In this document: positions 17,502 through 26,432 of the stretch, in pieces | Layout: the number at the start of each line of letters is the position of its first letter | How positions within the stretch are numbered: the first letter of the stretch is position 1 | Source: Oscillospiraceae bacterium MB08-C2-2 | Lineage (GTDB): Bacteria > Bacillota > Clostridia > Oscillospirales > Ruminococcaceae | NCBI GenBank assembly: GCA_035621215.1 | Contig: CP141729.1 | Location: forward strand, 1,510,944 to 1,574,943 | Direction: 5' to 3' | Length of the DNA stretch: 64,000 nt | Notes under the pieces: generated by a model | What the model was told of the DNA's origin: nothing | The model's input: the letters and a program-made list of their open reading frames with translations, nothing else | Databases searched by the model: none | Program-made: the position numbers and the translations under genes

Positions 17502-18599
17502 ATGAAAAAGACTCTTTCCGCAGCATTGGCGGCAACACTGATGCTGGCCGCCCTTACCGGCTGCGGCGGCGGAGCCGCTCCCGCTGCATCCAGCGCAGCA
17601 CCTGCCGCACCTGCTGCTCCCGCTTCTTCCTCGCAGGCAGCCGCATCCTCTGCCCCCGCCGCAGCCGACATTACCGTTGGCGTGGCAATCCGCAAATTTG
17701 ATGATACCTTCCTGACTGAAGAGCGCAATGCCATTTCCGCCAAAGCCGATGAATTGGGCTTTAAGGTGGATATCGTAGATTCCCAAGCCTCGCAGACCAC
17801 CCAGAACGATAAGGTTGATATGTTCATCACCAAGAAATACAACGCATTGGGCATCAACATGCAGGAGCGCAGTGCCTCCGATCTTGTTATTGAAAAGGCT
17901 ATGTGCGCCAACATCCCTGTGGTGTTCTTTAACACCGAGCCCTTCCCCGAGCATATGGCCAAGTGGGAAAATGTCTATTATGTAGGCGCGAAAGCCGAAG
18001 AATCGGGCACCATTCAGGGGCAGGCGCTGGCCGCTTATTGGCTGGCCAATCCCGATGCAGATAAAAACGGCGATGGCGTTCTTCAGTATGCCATGCTCAA
18101 GGGCGAGCCGGGCCATCAGGATGCCGAGCTGCGCACTGAATATTCCATCAAGGCTCTCGAAGCCGCCGGTATCAAGGTAGAAAAGCTGGCCGAAGATACC
18201 GCCATGTGGAACCGTGTTGACGGCCAGAACAAAATGCAGGCTTTCCTTGCCGCTCATGGCGATAAGATTGAAGCTGTTCTTGCCAACAACGATGATATGG
18301 CTCTGGGTGCTATTGAAGCTCTCAAGGCCGGCGGCTATTTTACCGGTGATAAGTTTATGCCTGTTGTGGGCGTGGATGCCACCGAGCCCGGTAAGGTTGC
18401 TATCGAAGAAGGCACCATGCTGGCCACCGCACTCAACGATGCCGTGAATCAGGGCGGCGCAGTTGCCGAGCTGACCCATCTGCTTGCCAAGGGCGAGAAA
18501 CCCACCAGCAGCAATTTCAGCTACACCGTTACCGATAAACAATATGTCTGGATTCCCTACGTGGCTGTAACCAAGGAAAATCTGGCTGACTTCCGGTAA
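17502..18599 (+). CDS. Sugar-binding lipoprotein, MglB-like (galactose/glucose-type periplasmic-binding fold)
   Basis: 365 aa. A lipoprotein signal peptide with the lipobox LTGC (Cys about residue 24) is followed by an Ala/Pro/Ser-rich linker to about residue 58 and a type-I periplasmic-binding domain. Marks of the MglB group: VGVAIRKFDDTFLT at the start of the domain, DMFITKKYNALGINM, VFFNTEP, YVGAKAEESGTIQGQALA, and VLANNDDMALGAIEAL with PVVGVDATE. It binds the sugar outside the cell and delivers it to the permease encoded next. AAGGAGG lies 7 bp before the ATG. A hairpin directly after the gene could allow it to be made in excess over the ATPase and permease. Confidence 0.9.
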   Translation: MKKTLSAALAATLMLAALTGCGGGAAPAASSAAPAAPAAPASSSQAAASSAPAAADITVGVAIRKFDDTFLTEERNAISAKADELGFKVDIVDSQASQTTQNDKVDMFITKKYNALGINMQERSASDLVIEKAMCANIPVVFFNTEPFPEHMAKWENVYYVGAKAEESGTIQGQALAAYWLANPDADKNGDGVLQYAMLKGEPGHQDAELRTEYSIKALEAAGIKVEKLAEDTAMWNRVDGQNKMQAFLAAHGDKIEAVLANNDDMALGAIEALKAGGYFTGDKFMPVVGVDATEPGKVAIEEGTMLATALNDAVNQGGAVAELTHLLAKGEKPTSSNFSYTVTDKQYVWIPYVAVTKENLADFR

Positions 18600-18665
18600 G
18601 CCTGAGCAGAAAGTCTCCCGGAATGCGGGCTTTGTCTGTGTTCCGAGAGGCCGGGCAGTGTAAAT

Positions 18666-18709
18666 AAAGTGCAGGGGCTTTCCATCCCAAGCCAAAAGCC
18701 CTGCACTTT
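18666..18709 (+). terminator. Hairpin between binding-protein and ATPase genes (partial terminator)
   Basis: Stem AAAGTGCAGGGGCTTT / AAAAGCCCTGCACTTT (one bulge) followed by a mixed CACTGCTTCTTT. Such a structure after a binding-protein gene usually lowers read-through into downstream transporter genes and protects the upstream mRNA. Confidence 0.6.
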
Positions 18710-18779
18710 CACTGCTTCTTTGTGAGAACAATTCAGCCGGCTCCCAAACGGTGCAGACCCGGTGGAAGGTCTATAGTTG

Positions 18780-18863
18780 TATAGGTTTAAAACCGAAACG
18801 TGGTTTTAAACAGCGGCAATCTGCCGCTAACCGCCATAGGCGGTCTATACCGGCTTCATACTC
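18780..18863. repeat. Hairpin repeat family 1, copy 2, in the leader of the sugar ATPase gene
   Basis: Same three-hairpin unit as 5921-6004. It ends only 22 bp before the GTG start at 18886, so it forms part of the mRNA leader of the ATPase gene and could affect its stability or translation. Confidence 0.8.
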
Positions 18864-18885
18864 GATAGAGGAAGGGGAATAAACC

Positions 18886-20424
18886 GTGGAATACATACTG
18901 GAAATGAACGGCATTTCCAAGAACTTTCCTGCTGTAAAAGCACTGGATGATGTTACCCTCAGGGTTCGCCCGGGAACAGTCCACGCTCTTATGGGGGAAA
19001 ACGGCGCCGGTAAATCCACGTTGATGAAGTGCCTATTCGGTATTTATACCAAAGACAGCGGCACCATCATACTGGATGGCCATGAGGTCAATTTTGTAAG
19101 CTCCGGGGAAGCACTGCAAGGCGGGCTGACCATGATTCATCAGGAGCTGCAGCCGGAACCCTTTTTAACGGTAAAGGAGAACATCTGGCTTGGACGTCTG
19201 CCCACCTTTGGAATCGGACCGATCCGATTCGTGGATCAGAAAAAAATGTATGCCGACAGCCTCGCCTTTTTAAAGGAGCTGGATATGGATATCGACCCCA
19301 ATCGGCTGGCCGGGGATTTATCCGTTTCGCAATTACAGGCCATTGAAATTGTCAAGGCAGTTACCTATCATTCCAAGGTGATCATTATGGATGAACCCAC
19401 CTCCTCCCTCACGGAGCACGAGGTGGAAACACTTTTTAAAATCATTGGTGAACTGCGCTCTCAGGGCGTCTCTATCATTTATATCTCCCACAAAATGGAG
19501 GAAATTCTGCGCATCTCAGACGAGGTTTCCATTATGCGGGATGGCAGCATGGTGGGCACTTGGCCCGCCTCTGAGCTGACCACCGACCTGATTATCTCCC
19601 GTATGGTGGGCCGGGATTTGAAAAACCGCTTTCCTCCCAGACTTAACAAAGTGGAGGAGGATGTGGTGCTCTCGGTTTCGGATTACACCTCGCCCTTCCC
19701 CCACTCCTTCAAGAACATCTCCTTTGAGCTGAAAAAAGGTGAAATTCTGGGAATCGGTGGGCTGGTGGGCGCTCAGCGCACTGAGTTGATCGAGGCTGTA
19801 TTCGGCATCCGCTCATTGGAAAAGGGGAGCATTCAGGTAGACGGAAAGCCGGTCAAGATTACATGCCCCAACGATGCCATGGCCTGCGGTATGGCTCTGC
19901 TCACCGAGGAGCGGCGCAAGACCGGTATTTTCCCGGTGCTCAGCGTGCAGGAGAACATTGTCATTTCCAGCCTGCGGCAGTTTTGCAGCAAGCTGGGCTT
20001 TATTCAGGATCGAAGATGCAAGGAGGCCGCCTCAGACAGCACCAAGCGTCTTTCGGTGAAAACGCCTTCCCTTTCCACACCCATCAGCAACCTTTCCGGC
20101 GGAAACCAGCAAAAGGCACTGTTTGCCCGGTGGCTGATCACAGAGCCGGATATTCTCCTGCTGGATGAGCCCACCCGTGGCATTGATGTGGGAAGTAAAT
20201 ACGAAATTTATACCATGATGGTGGATTTAGCCAGTCAGGGTAAGAGTATTATTATGATTTCCTCCGAAACCCCCGAATTAATCGGCATGTCCGACCGGAT
20301 TATGGTAATGTGTGAGGGCAAAAAAGCAGGTGAACTGACCGGAGAGGAAATCGGCGAAGAAGCAATTATGCGGTTGGCAACAAAATACATGGTTTCCCAG
20401 CAAAACGAGGGAGTTGCAATATGA
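18886..20424 (+). CDS. Sugar ABC transporter ATPase, MglA-like, two nucleotide-binding domains
   Basis: 512 aa, usual length for tandem-domain sugar ATPases. First domain: Walker [10 protein letters not shown] at about residues 37-45, signature LSVSQLQ (altered as usual in this family), Walker B VIIMDEPTSSLT. Second domain: a degenerate P-loop GGLVGAQRTE, signature LSGGNQQKALFARWL, Walker B ILLLDEPTRGIDVG. The start is the GTG at 18886, 8 bp after AGGAAGGGG; the first internal ATG at 18904 has no ribosome site. It overlaps the permease gene by 4 bp. Confidence 0.93.
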   Translation: MEYILEMNGISKNFPAVKALDDVTLRVRPGTVHALMGENGAGKSTLMKCLFGIYTKDSGTIILDGHEVNFVSSGEALQGGLTMIHQELQPEPFLTVKENIWLGRLPTFGIGPIRFVDQKKMYADSLAFLKELDMDIDPNRLAGDLSVSQLQAIEIVKAVTYHSKVIIMDEPTSSLTEHEVETLFKIIGELRSQGVSIIYISHKMEEILRISDEVSIMRDGSMVGTWPASELTTDLIISRMVGRDLKNRFPPRLNKVEEDVVLSVSDYTSPFPHSFKNISFELKKGEILGIGGLVGAQRTELIEAVFGIRSLEKGSIQVDGKPVKITCPNDAMACGMALLTEERRKTGIFPVLSVQENIVISSLRQFCSKLGFIQDRRCKEAASDSTKRLSVKTPSLSTPISNLSGGNQQKALFARWLITEPDILLLDEPTRGIDVGSKYEIYTMMVDLASQGKSIIMISSETPELIGMSDRIMVMCEGKKAGELTGEEIGEEAIMRLATKYMVSQQNEGVAI

Positions 20425-21449
20425 AAACAGATCAGGCCGTAAAAAGAAGGCGCCCCTCGGGGGGAAACGCCCTGCATTTTATCCAGCAAAATATTATCTT
20501 TGTGGTTCTGCTCATACTCATTGTGGCCATCGCTATTATTAATCCCATGTTTGTTTCACTCAATGTACTCAAGGATTTGCTGATCCAGAACTCCACCCGT
20601 TTGATCATTGCCTCGGGAATGGCGCTAATTCTGATTGTGGGCGGCGTGGATCTTTCGGCAGGCCGTTCGGTTGGCCTTGCGGCGGTTATTGCCGCCTCCA
20701 TGATGCAGACCGCCGATTATTCCCGGCGCTTTTATCCCGATCTGCCTCAGATCAATCTGATTATCCCGGTGGTGATCGCCGTGGCTGTCTGCGCTCTTTT
20801 TGGAGGGCTCAATGGCTTTTTGATCACCAAGTTTTCCATCCCCGCCTTTATCGCCACACTGGGAACACAGGTGGCTATCTTCGGCATCAACTCCATCTAT
20901 TTCGATCTGCCGCCCAACTCTTCCCAACCCATTGGCGGTATCCGCAAGGATTTCACCTACTTTGGCTCCGGGTTTGTGGGGTTTGTTCCGATTATTATCC
21001 TGATTGCCTTGCTGATACTGGGAATGGTGTGGTTGATTCTGAAGAAAACCCCCTTTGGCCGCAACATTTACGCCATCGGCGGCAACAAGGATGCAGCCTT
21101 GGTTTCCGGCATTAAGGTGGCCTCCACCACTGTGCTGGTTTATGCCATCGGCGGCGCTCTCTTCGGGCTGGCCGGTGTGCTGGAGTGCGCACGCACCGGT
21201 GGGGGAACCAACGCTTACGGTGCATCCTATGAATTCGATGCCATTGCCGCCTGCGTGGTGGGCGGTGTTTCCAACACGGGCGGTGTGGGCACCATCCCCG
21301 GTATGATTGCCGGGGTATTCATCTTCGGTATCATCAACTATGGCCTTACCTTTATTGGGGTAAATCCTTACTGGCAGATGATTTTCAAAGGGCTTATCAT
21401 TGTGGCGGCTGTAGGCGTGGATATCAGCAAAAACGTGAAGAAGCGCTAA
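20421..21449 (+). CDS. Sugar ABC transporter permease, MglC/RbsC-like
   Basis: 342 aa with 8-10 membrane helices. Family marks: RLIIASGMALILIVGGVDLSAGRSVGL, GGLNGFLITKFSIPAFIATLGT and the terminal DISKNVKKR. The EAA-like cytoplasmic loop GRNIYAIGGNKDAALVSGI contacts the ATPase. Overlaps the ATPase gene by ATGA, so the two are translationally coupled. Takes up the ligand brought by the lipoprotein at 17502-18599. Long runs above are split by reading; each is seen in the translation. Confidence 0.92.
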   Translation: MKTDQAVKRRRPSGGNALHFIQQNIIFVVLLILIVAIAIINPMFVSLNVLKDLLIQNSTRLIIASGMALILIVGGVDLSAGRSVGLAAVIAASMMQTADYSRRFYPDLPQINLIIPVVIAVAVCALFGGLNGFLITKFSIPAFIATLGTQVAIFGINSIYFDLPPNSSQPIGGIRKDFTYFGSGFVGFVPIIILIALLILGMVWLILKKTPFGRNIYAIGGNKDAALVSGIKVASTTVLVYAIGGALFGLAGVLECARTGGGTNAYGASYEFDAIAACVVGGVSNTGGVGTIPGMIAGVFIFGIINYGLTFIGVNPYWQMIFKGLIIVAAVGVDISKNVKKR

Positions 21450-21560
21450 GGGATCACTCTTTTAAAACCGCCTGAAATAGTGTATACTGGCTGTAAAGTT
21501 GAGGTGGGGCCGGGTGCCCTGCCTCCGCTATTGCATTTAAAGAAAGGCACGACAAGGGCT

Positions 21561-22766
21561 ATGAGAAAAGCAGCCAACCACGATACCATGCGCAACGCCA
21601 ACCTGCTCACAGTGTTCCATACTATCCGCTGTGGCGGGCCCATTACGAAAAAGGAACTCCAGCGTGAGACCGGCCTGAGCTGGGGCAGTATATCCAACAT
21701 CACCGGCTTTCTGCTGGAAAAAGGCATCATCACCGAGCAGCAGAGTGAAGGTGCCGTGGTGGGGCGCACCCCCATGGGTCTGGATATCAATCTGGAGCAC
21801 AACCTGATTGTAGGGCTGGATATCAACCTACAGGGTATGACCGGTGTGGTCATTGACCTTAAAGGCAGGCAAAAGCTGGTGGAGGCCGAGCCTCTGCGGG
21901 GTGTTTTTCGCCCGGCCATTATGGAGCAGGCCACCGCCATGATTCACCGCCTTCTGGATCAGCTCGCTGACCCGGCGGAGGTGAAGGGAATCGGAATATC
22001 TTTCCCCGGCCATGTGGATTCCAAAAAAGGTGTTTCCATCAAAATTCACCATTTTCAGGGGTTTGAAGGCTTTAACCTGCGCCGGTTTTTTCAAGACGAG
22101 TTTGGCTTGGAAGTAATCGTGGAGCATGACACAAATTGTTTGGCTGTAGCAGAGCACGATCTGGGCGTGGTGCAGGGTGTGGATAACTTCGTGATTCTGC
22201 GCCTTTGCAAGGGCATTGGCATGGGCACCTTTTCTCATGGGCGGCTTTTTCACGGGCGCAGTGGTGCCACCGGCGAGGTGGGGCATATGATCATCAACAC
22301 CGATGGCCCCCGCTGTCAGTGCGGGCACCATGGGTGTCTGGAATCCTATGCTTCGGTGCACAACATTCTGCGGCAATGTGGTGAGGCCATTCAATTGGGT
22401 CTTGCTCCTGTTTTGGAAAAGCTGCTGGAAGGCGATCAGCCCCTGACATTGGAAGCCGCCGCTGAGGCCGCCCGCCAGCAGGAATCCTCGATTTTGCATA
22501 TTTTCCAACAGGCGGCCGCCTATACCGGCGTGGCTATAGCCAATGTTGTTGCCATTCTAGACCCGGATGTGGTGGTGCTCAGCGGAGAGCTGGCCGCCTA
22601 TGGGGATTTGTTCCTCCCCAAGCTGATGCAGGTGGCACAGGATAGCTGCTGGCGAACCGCCCCCATTGAGTTTCGGGTGGCACACAACCACTGCTATTCC
22701 GCAGCAGTTGGTGCGGCCTCTTTGTTTATTCAAAAGGCATTTCTCAATGCCATAGACGACTACTGA
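21561..22766 (+). CDS. ROK family transcriptional regulator (NagC/XylR type)
   Basis: 401 aa. An N-terminal winged-helix DNA-binding domain (PITKKELQRETGLSWGSISN, recognition helix ending before residue 60) is joined to a ROK sugar-binding domain with VGLDINLQGMTGVVIDL, EHDTNCLAVAEHDLG, and the zinc motif CQCGHHGCLE. Such proteins repress sugar operons and release DNA on binding the sugar. The open frame goes back to a GTG at 21480, but a promoter-like TATACT lies at 21482-21487, and the ATG at 21561 gives the usual family length, so I prefer it; AAGGG lies close before it. It follows the permease gene by 111 bp and probably controls the 21-bp motifs. Confidence 0.85.
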   Translation: MRKAANHDTMRNANLLTVFHTIRCGGPITKKELQRETGLSWGSISNITGFLLEKGIITEQQSEGAVVGRTPMGLDINLEHNLIVGLDINLQGMTGVVIDLKGRQKLVEAEPLRGVFRPAIMEQATAMIHRLLDQLADPAEVKGIGISFPGHVDSKKGVSIKIHHFQGFEGFNLRRFFQDEFGLEVIVEHDTNCLAVAEHDLGVVQGVDNFVILRLCKGIGMGTFSHGRLFHGRSGATGEVGHMIINTDGPRCQCGHHGCLESYASVHNILRQCGEAIQLGLAPVLEKLLEGDQPLTLEAAAEAARQQESSILHIFQQAAAYTGVAIANVVAILDPDVVVLSGELAAYGDLFLPKLMQVAQDSCWRTAPIEFRVAHNHCYSAAVGAASLFIQKAFLNAIDDY

Positions 22767-22790
22767 GCGTTCAAATAAAGCCGAACGCTT

Positions 22791-22915
22791 TATGGGGGGC
22801 ATCCAATGCCCCCCATATCCCCCCCGGATTGCGGCGCTTTGCCGCAAAAAGTGGAAATCTTACGTCGAAATGAATTCGACGTAAGAAGAATTACGAATAA
22901 AAGAACGATCTCGCT
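22791..22915 (-). repeat. Palindromic repeat family 2, copy A (inverted orientation)
   Basis: About 125 bp. Read on the minus strand it carries a hairpin TTACGTCGAA/TTCGACGTAA, a GCGGC/GCCGC hairpin, the run AATCCGGGGGG and the 10-bp-stem palindrome TGGGGGGCAT/ATGCCCCCCA. It matches 36271-36402 and 40005-40138. It sits between the ROK regulator and ROK kinase genes; a further AAGGGAGC/GCTCCCTT hairpin with T-run at 22957-22985 lies before the kinase. Confidence 0.8.
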
Positions 22916-23005
22916 TGCTCTAGTCAATGCAAGCAAATTGAAACGCTTGAATAATGAAGGGAGCGGCGCTCCCTTGCCGGGATTTTTTGGGGGAGTGATA
23001 CGCTT

Positions 23006-23953
23006 ATGCTGATCGGCGCACTGGATATCGGAGGCACCAAAACAATTGTGGCCATTGCAAATGAGCAAGGGCAGATTTTAGCCAAAATCACCTTTGCCAC
23101 CCATACCGCTGACTTCAAGGAACACGGTCGCCTCTGTATACAGCTTCTGGAAAAGCTGGCTGGTGAATGCTCCGCTGAATTGGCCGACTTGGCAGGAATT
23201 GGCGTGAGCATGCCGGGTATGGTGGATTTTGCCCGTGGCTTTTTGCTTCATGCACCCTTCGCCGGGTGGCGGGATGTGGCGGTTGTGGAATACTTCCAGA
23301 CTATCCTGCCCCAAGGGATTCCGGTTTTCATTGATAACGACACCAACAACTGCGCTTTGGCCGAGGTTTTGTTCGGTGGTTCCGGGGAGCGGGATTACAT
23401 ATGGATGACGGTGAGCACCGGGATCGGGAGCACCTTGATTTCCGATGGCAATCTGATTGCAGGCGCTTCCTTCTGTGCCGGGGAAATCGGGCATTTCAGA
23501 GTGGAGGAGCAAAACCCAAGACCCTGCACCTGCGGCAGAGCGGGCTGTCTGGAGGCGCATGCCTCAGGCACTGCAATCGGGCGTATTTTCCGGGAGGCTT
23601 TAGCCGATTCCTCTTCCCTGCGCAATCAGCTGGAAGCAAACGGACTGAGCGACGATGCGCCGGGCTGTGCCCAGTTGGCTAAGCTGGGTAACCCTACCGG
23701 CATGGAGATTTACCGCCAAGCCGGGGATTATATGGGCAAGGCGCTTTCTTGGGCGGTCAATCTTCTGAATCCCGCCGTGGTTTTTATGGGCGGCGGTGTC
23801 TCACGGGATTTGGAACTTCTCCGGCCCGCTATCCTCCACCGCATTGAGGCGGAGGTTGTCCGCCCCAGCAATCGGGTGGGAATACGCCAATCCCAGCTGG
23901 GCTACGAAGCCTCTCTTTTGGGGGCGGCGGCTCTTGTGCTCAAAAAACTTTAA
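23006..23953 (+). CDS. ROK family sugar kinase (glucokinase-like)
   Basis: 315 aa. Phosphorylates a hexose or hexosamine with ATP. Seen: ATP loop GALDIGGTKTIVAI (4-17), sugar-binding IDNDTNNCALAEVLFG with the catalytic Asp of the NDxN motif, STGIGSTLI, the EIGHF motif with a zinc-ligand His, and the zinc-site CTCGRAGCLEAHASG. All key residues of active ROK kinases are kept, unlike in the regulator upstream. GGGGGAG lies 9 bp before the ATG. Last gene of the plus-strand sugar operon; a strong terminator follows. It likely phosphorylates the sugar brought in by the MglBAC-like importer. Confidence 0.88.
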   Translation: MLIGALDIGGTKTIVAIANEQGQILAKITFATHTADFKEHGRLCIQLLEKLAGECSAELADLAGIGVSMPGMVDFARGFLLHAPFAGWRDVAVVEYFQTILPQGIPVFIDNDTNNCALAEVLFGGSGERDYIWMTVSTGIGSTLISDGNLIAGASFCAGEIGHFRVEEQNPRPCTCGRAGCLEAHASGTAIGRIFREALADSSSLRNQLEANGLSDDAPGCAQLAKLGNPTGMEIYRQAGDYMGKALSWAVNLLNPAVVFMGGGVSRDLELLRPAILHRIEAEVVRPSNRVGIRQSQLGYEASLLGAAALVLKKL

Positions 23954-23969
23954 AAAATTCTGCAACAAC

Positions 23970-24020
23970 GCCCTCCCTTTTATTGGCTTATTCGCTAATA
24001 GAAGGAAGGGCATTTTATTT
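23970..24020. terminator. Terminator after the ROK kinase
   Basis: Stem GCCCTCCCTTTTATT / AATAGAAGGAAGGGC with ATTTTATTTT on the plus strand. It also abuts the stop of the convergent gene at 24015. Confidence 0.8.
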
Positions 24021-25037
24021 TACCACAGCTTGGCAATGGGCCTGCTTTCTGAGAAGCAATAGCAATCCCGCAGATAGAATACCCGGCCATGCTTTCAGGC
24101 TCCTGCTGATTTGAAGCAGCTCCGGGCGGGTTTTCGCCGCAGTCAAAAGGGCTAAAGCATCCTCTCGCCAGCCTGCAAAGGCAGAAGGCCAAAAGGAAAA
24201 ATCCGACCATCGGGAAGGAATAAAGCGATCCGGCAAAAGCTGTAATCCATATAGCAGGCCAGCGGTAAACAGAGCATACAGCGCCATCATAGCCAAAAGG
24301 GACTGAACCGGATATGCCCGCCTGCTCTTTTTCCAACGCCACACGGCTTCCAGCAGCAACAGCCAAGCGGTAAACACCGGAAGAACAGCAAGCACCTGTG
24401 AAAGCTGGGTATAGCTGCTGTTTTTCACCACCAGCACCGGCGAAAGGCCGTGACGCAGAGCAAACAGCTTTCCTTTTTCGCCCCCTGCCAAAGTCAGAGA
24501 ATCCAGCGGCTGCTTGTTTTTTTCCTGCGGGCGCAGGAGCATTGTGGGTGCTTTCATTTCCATAACCGCCCGCACTGTATAGGCTTGATCTTTATACAGA
24601 ATCTGCGCCCCCACCGGATCGGCCAAGCCAAACAGTTTCTGGGCGGTTTGGCGGTCAATCAGGCACCCGGTGGTATCCTCCTCCGCCAAAGTTTGAGCTA
24701 TGGGCAGCACCAGCCGGGTATTGCCAGCCACCCAAAGCACCGCCACATGGCTTTCTCGGCCTATATCCAAGGCCTCCACCCTTTGGTTTTCTACCTGTGC
24801 CCAAAGAGAAAAAGGAACCGGCTCTGCCGCCCGCTGTTCCAGCATGATCATGCTTTCCCGGCTTGCGGCTGTCAGCCCGGTCAAGCCCCGCAGAGTGGCA
24901 AAATCGCTACTGGAATCGGCTTCCCGCCAGCCCGCCTCCCCCAGCCGCCAGCAAAGCACCGCCAAAAGCAGCAGCACCCATAGAAATGTTTTTTTCAGGA
25001 GGCGGCTCCCCATTCCCTGCTTATGACCGCCCATCAT
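24015..25037 (-). CDS. MacB-like membrane protein with extracytoplasmic domain
   Basis: 340 aa. One N-terminal membrane helix (TFLWVLLLLAVLCW), an extracellular domain of about 180 residues containing TGCLIDRQTAQKLFGLADPV and GAQILYKDQAYTVRAVME, and three C-terminal helices. The middle motif (LFG-DPVG---YTV-AV) is typical of the periplasmic domain of MacB/FtsX-type ABC permeases, but the protein is shorter and has no ATPase. It overlaps the HlyD-like gene by 4 bp, so the two gene products probably work together. Start codon choice among several nearby ATGs is uncertain. Confidence 0.55.
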   Translation of the reverse strand: MMGGHKQGMGSRLLKKTFLWVLLLLAVLCWRLGEAGWREADSSSDFATLRGLTGLTAASRESMIMLEQRAAEPVPFSLWAQVENQRVEALDIGRESHVAVLWVAGNTRLVLPIAQTLAEEDTTGCLIDRQTAQKLFGLADPVGAQILYKDQAYTVRAVMEMKAPTMLLRPQEKNKQPLDSLTLAGGEKGKLFALRHGLSPVLVVKNSSYTQLSQVLAVLPVFTAWLLLLEAVWRWKKSRRAYPVQSLLAMMALYALFTAGLLYGLQLLPDRFIPSRWSDFSFWPSAFAGWREDALALLTAAKTRPELLQISRSLKAWPGILSAGLLLLLRKQAHCQAVVK

Positions 25038-26428
25038 GGATTTTCCAAACGGATACGGCCGCCATCCGCCACCGCTTTGGGGGTGGATACAATCACCTTA
25101 TCCTCCCGGCTCAGTGCACCGGAAACAGCCGCCGTGGTCTCGTTCTGCTCCTGCACCTGCACATCCACCCGCCGTGCCGTGTATTCAGTTCCCAGAGCCG
25201 TTTGTGTCTCGACCGCCACAAGTACATACTTTTGGGAGCCATCCGCATACAGGGCCGAAAGGGGCACACAGCTTTCATACACCTGCGACTTTCCCTTGAT
25301 TTCTGCCGAGGCGTTCATCCCCGGCAGGCCGGCGCCTTCGGGCAAACCCACAGTGAGCTGCCACCCGCCGGCATTTTTAGAGGAGGGTGCAACGGAATCC
25401 ACCACAAGCCCTTCCAATTTACGGTTTTCGCCTGCAAGACTCAAGGTAACGGGAAAATCCTTTTCCACCCGTTTTTTTTCTGCATCTGTCAGCGGGGCAG
25501 CAAGCTCCATGGATTGGTTCTGCAGAATAAAAACAGCAGCCTCCTGGGTGGTCAGCTTACCCGCCTCAGCGGCAAGTCCGGTTACAATGCCGCTCACCGG
25601 CGCCAACACCTGCCCTTTGGTCTTCACCGCTTCATATAATGTGGAAAGTTCCAGATTGGCCTGCTGGAGAGAAAGTTTTTTTGTCTCAAGAGAAGCATCC
25701 GGCTTTTGGTTTTGAGCATCGTCTATATCCCGCTGCGCCTTCAGGAGAGCCTGATCCCGGTCGGCCAGCGCCTGCTCATAGGCAATGCTGTTGGCCCGGT
25801 AGGCAGAGCGCATGGCGTTGTGCTCACTTTCGGTGAAATCGGACTCATCATAATCGCCCCGGTGAACCCCTTCGTATTTGCGCAGATCCTCCTTGGCTGC
25901 ACGAACCTGCTCGCCCGCCCGCTCTACCTTGAGATCCTCCAGCTCCTTGATGGTTTTATAATCCTCTTTTGCCCGCTCCAGTGTCTTGCCTTGCCGCTCC
26001 TGTTCCAGTTGGGTCGCCTGTTCCTGTGCCGCAATCTCCGTTTGCAGACTTTTGACCGTCAGTTGCTTCTGGGCAATCTCCCGCTGGATACCACTGATAT
26101 CATAAGTAAAGAGCAGGTCCCCTTCTTCCACGGTGTCTGATTCCTGCACAGCCACCTCCCGGACCACCGCCCCGGCTGCACACACCACCGGAATGCCTCC
26201 CTTGGCCTGTAGGATGCCCTCTACCATAAGAGTATGCACCACGGTGGAGCGCTTTGGCGTATCGGTCTGCACCACCGGCACAGTAAGGGAATCCGCCGCC
26301 CGGGAGATCACGGTACAGCAAAGCATAAGCCCTAAAAATCCAGCCATCATACGAAGTGCCCGCCCTTTTATACTGCTCATCGCCTGTGGGTCAGGGCGGA
26401 AATTCCATATCCTTTTCAGTATCTCCAC
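25034..26428 (-). CDS. HlyD/RND-type membrane fusion (periplasmic adaptor) protein
   Basis: 464 aa. One membrane anchor near residues 25-45 (MMAGFLGLMLCCTVISRA), then a barrel-sandwich/lipoyl half motif (GAVVREVAVQESDTVEEGDLLF), a long coiled coil about residues 110-270 rich in Glu, Lys and Gln, the second lipoyl half (VLAPVSGIVTGLAAEAGKL) and a beta-barrel. Such proteins link inner-membrane transporters to outer structures or, in Gram-positives, act with MacB-like permeases. The start is the GTG at 26428, 7 bp after AAAGGAG and 4 bp past the permease stop; upstream in-frame ATGs overlap that gene and have no ribosome site. Confidence 0.82.
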   Translation of the reverse strand: MEILKRIWNFRPDPQAMSSIKGRALRMMAGFLGLMLCCTVISRAADSLTVPVVQTDTPKRSTVVHTLMVEGILQAKGGIPVVCAAGAVVREVAVQESDTVEEGDLLFTYDISGIQREIAQKQLTVKSLQTEIAAQEQATQLEQERQGKTLERAKEDYKTIKELEDLKVERAGEQVRAAKEDLRKYEGVHRGDYDESDFTESEHNAMRSAYRANSIAYEQALADRDQALLKAQRDIDDAQNQKPDASLETKKLSLQQANLELSTLYEAVKTKGQVLAPVSGIVTGLAAEAGKLTTQEAAVFILQNQSMELAAPLTDAEKKRVEKDFPVTLSLAGENRKLEGLVVDSVAPSSKNAGGWQLTVGLPEGAGLPGMNASAEIKGKSQVYESCVPLSALYADGSQKYVLVAVETQTALGTEYTARRVDVQVQEQNETTAAVSGALSREDKVIVSTPKAVADGGRIRLENP

Positions 26429-26432
26429 TTGT

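Noticed and set aside
17481-18731. Long open frame of 416 codons on the minus strand opposite the MglB-like gene
   Set aside because: It mirrors the codons of a clear lipoprotein gene, has no ribosome site or family motif, and its Gly/Cys-rich end is the complement of the Ala-rich linker.
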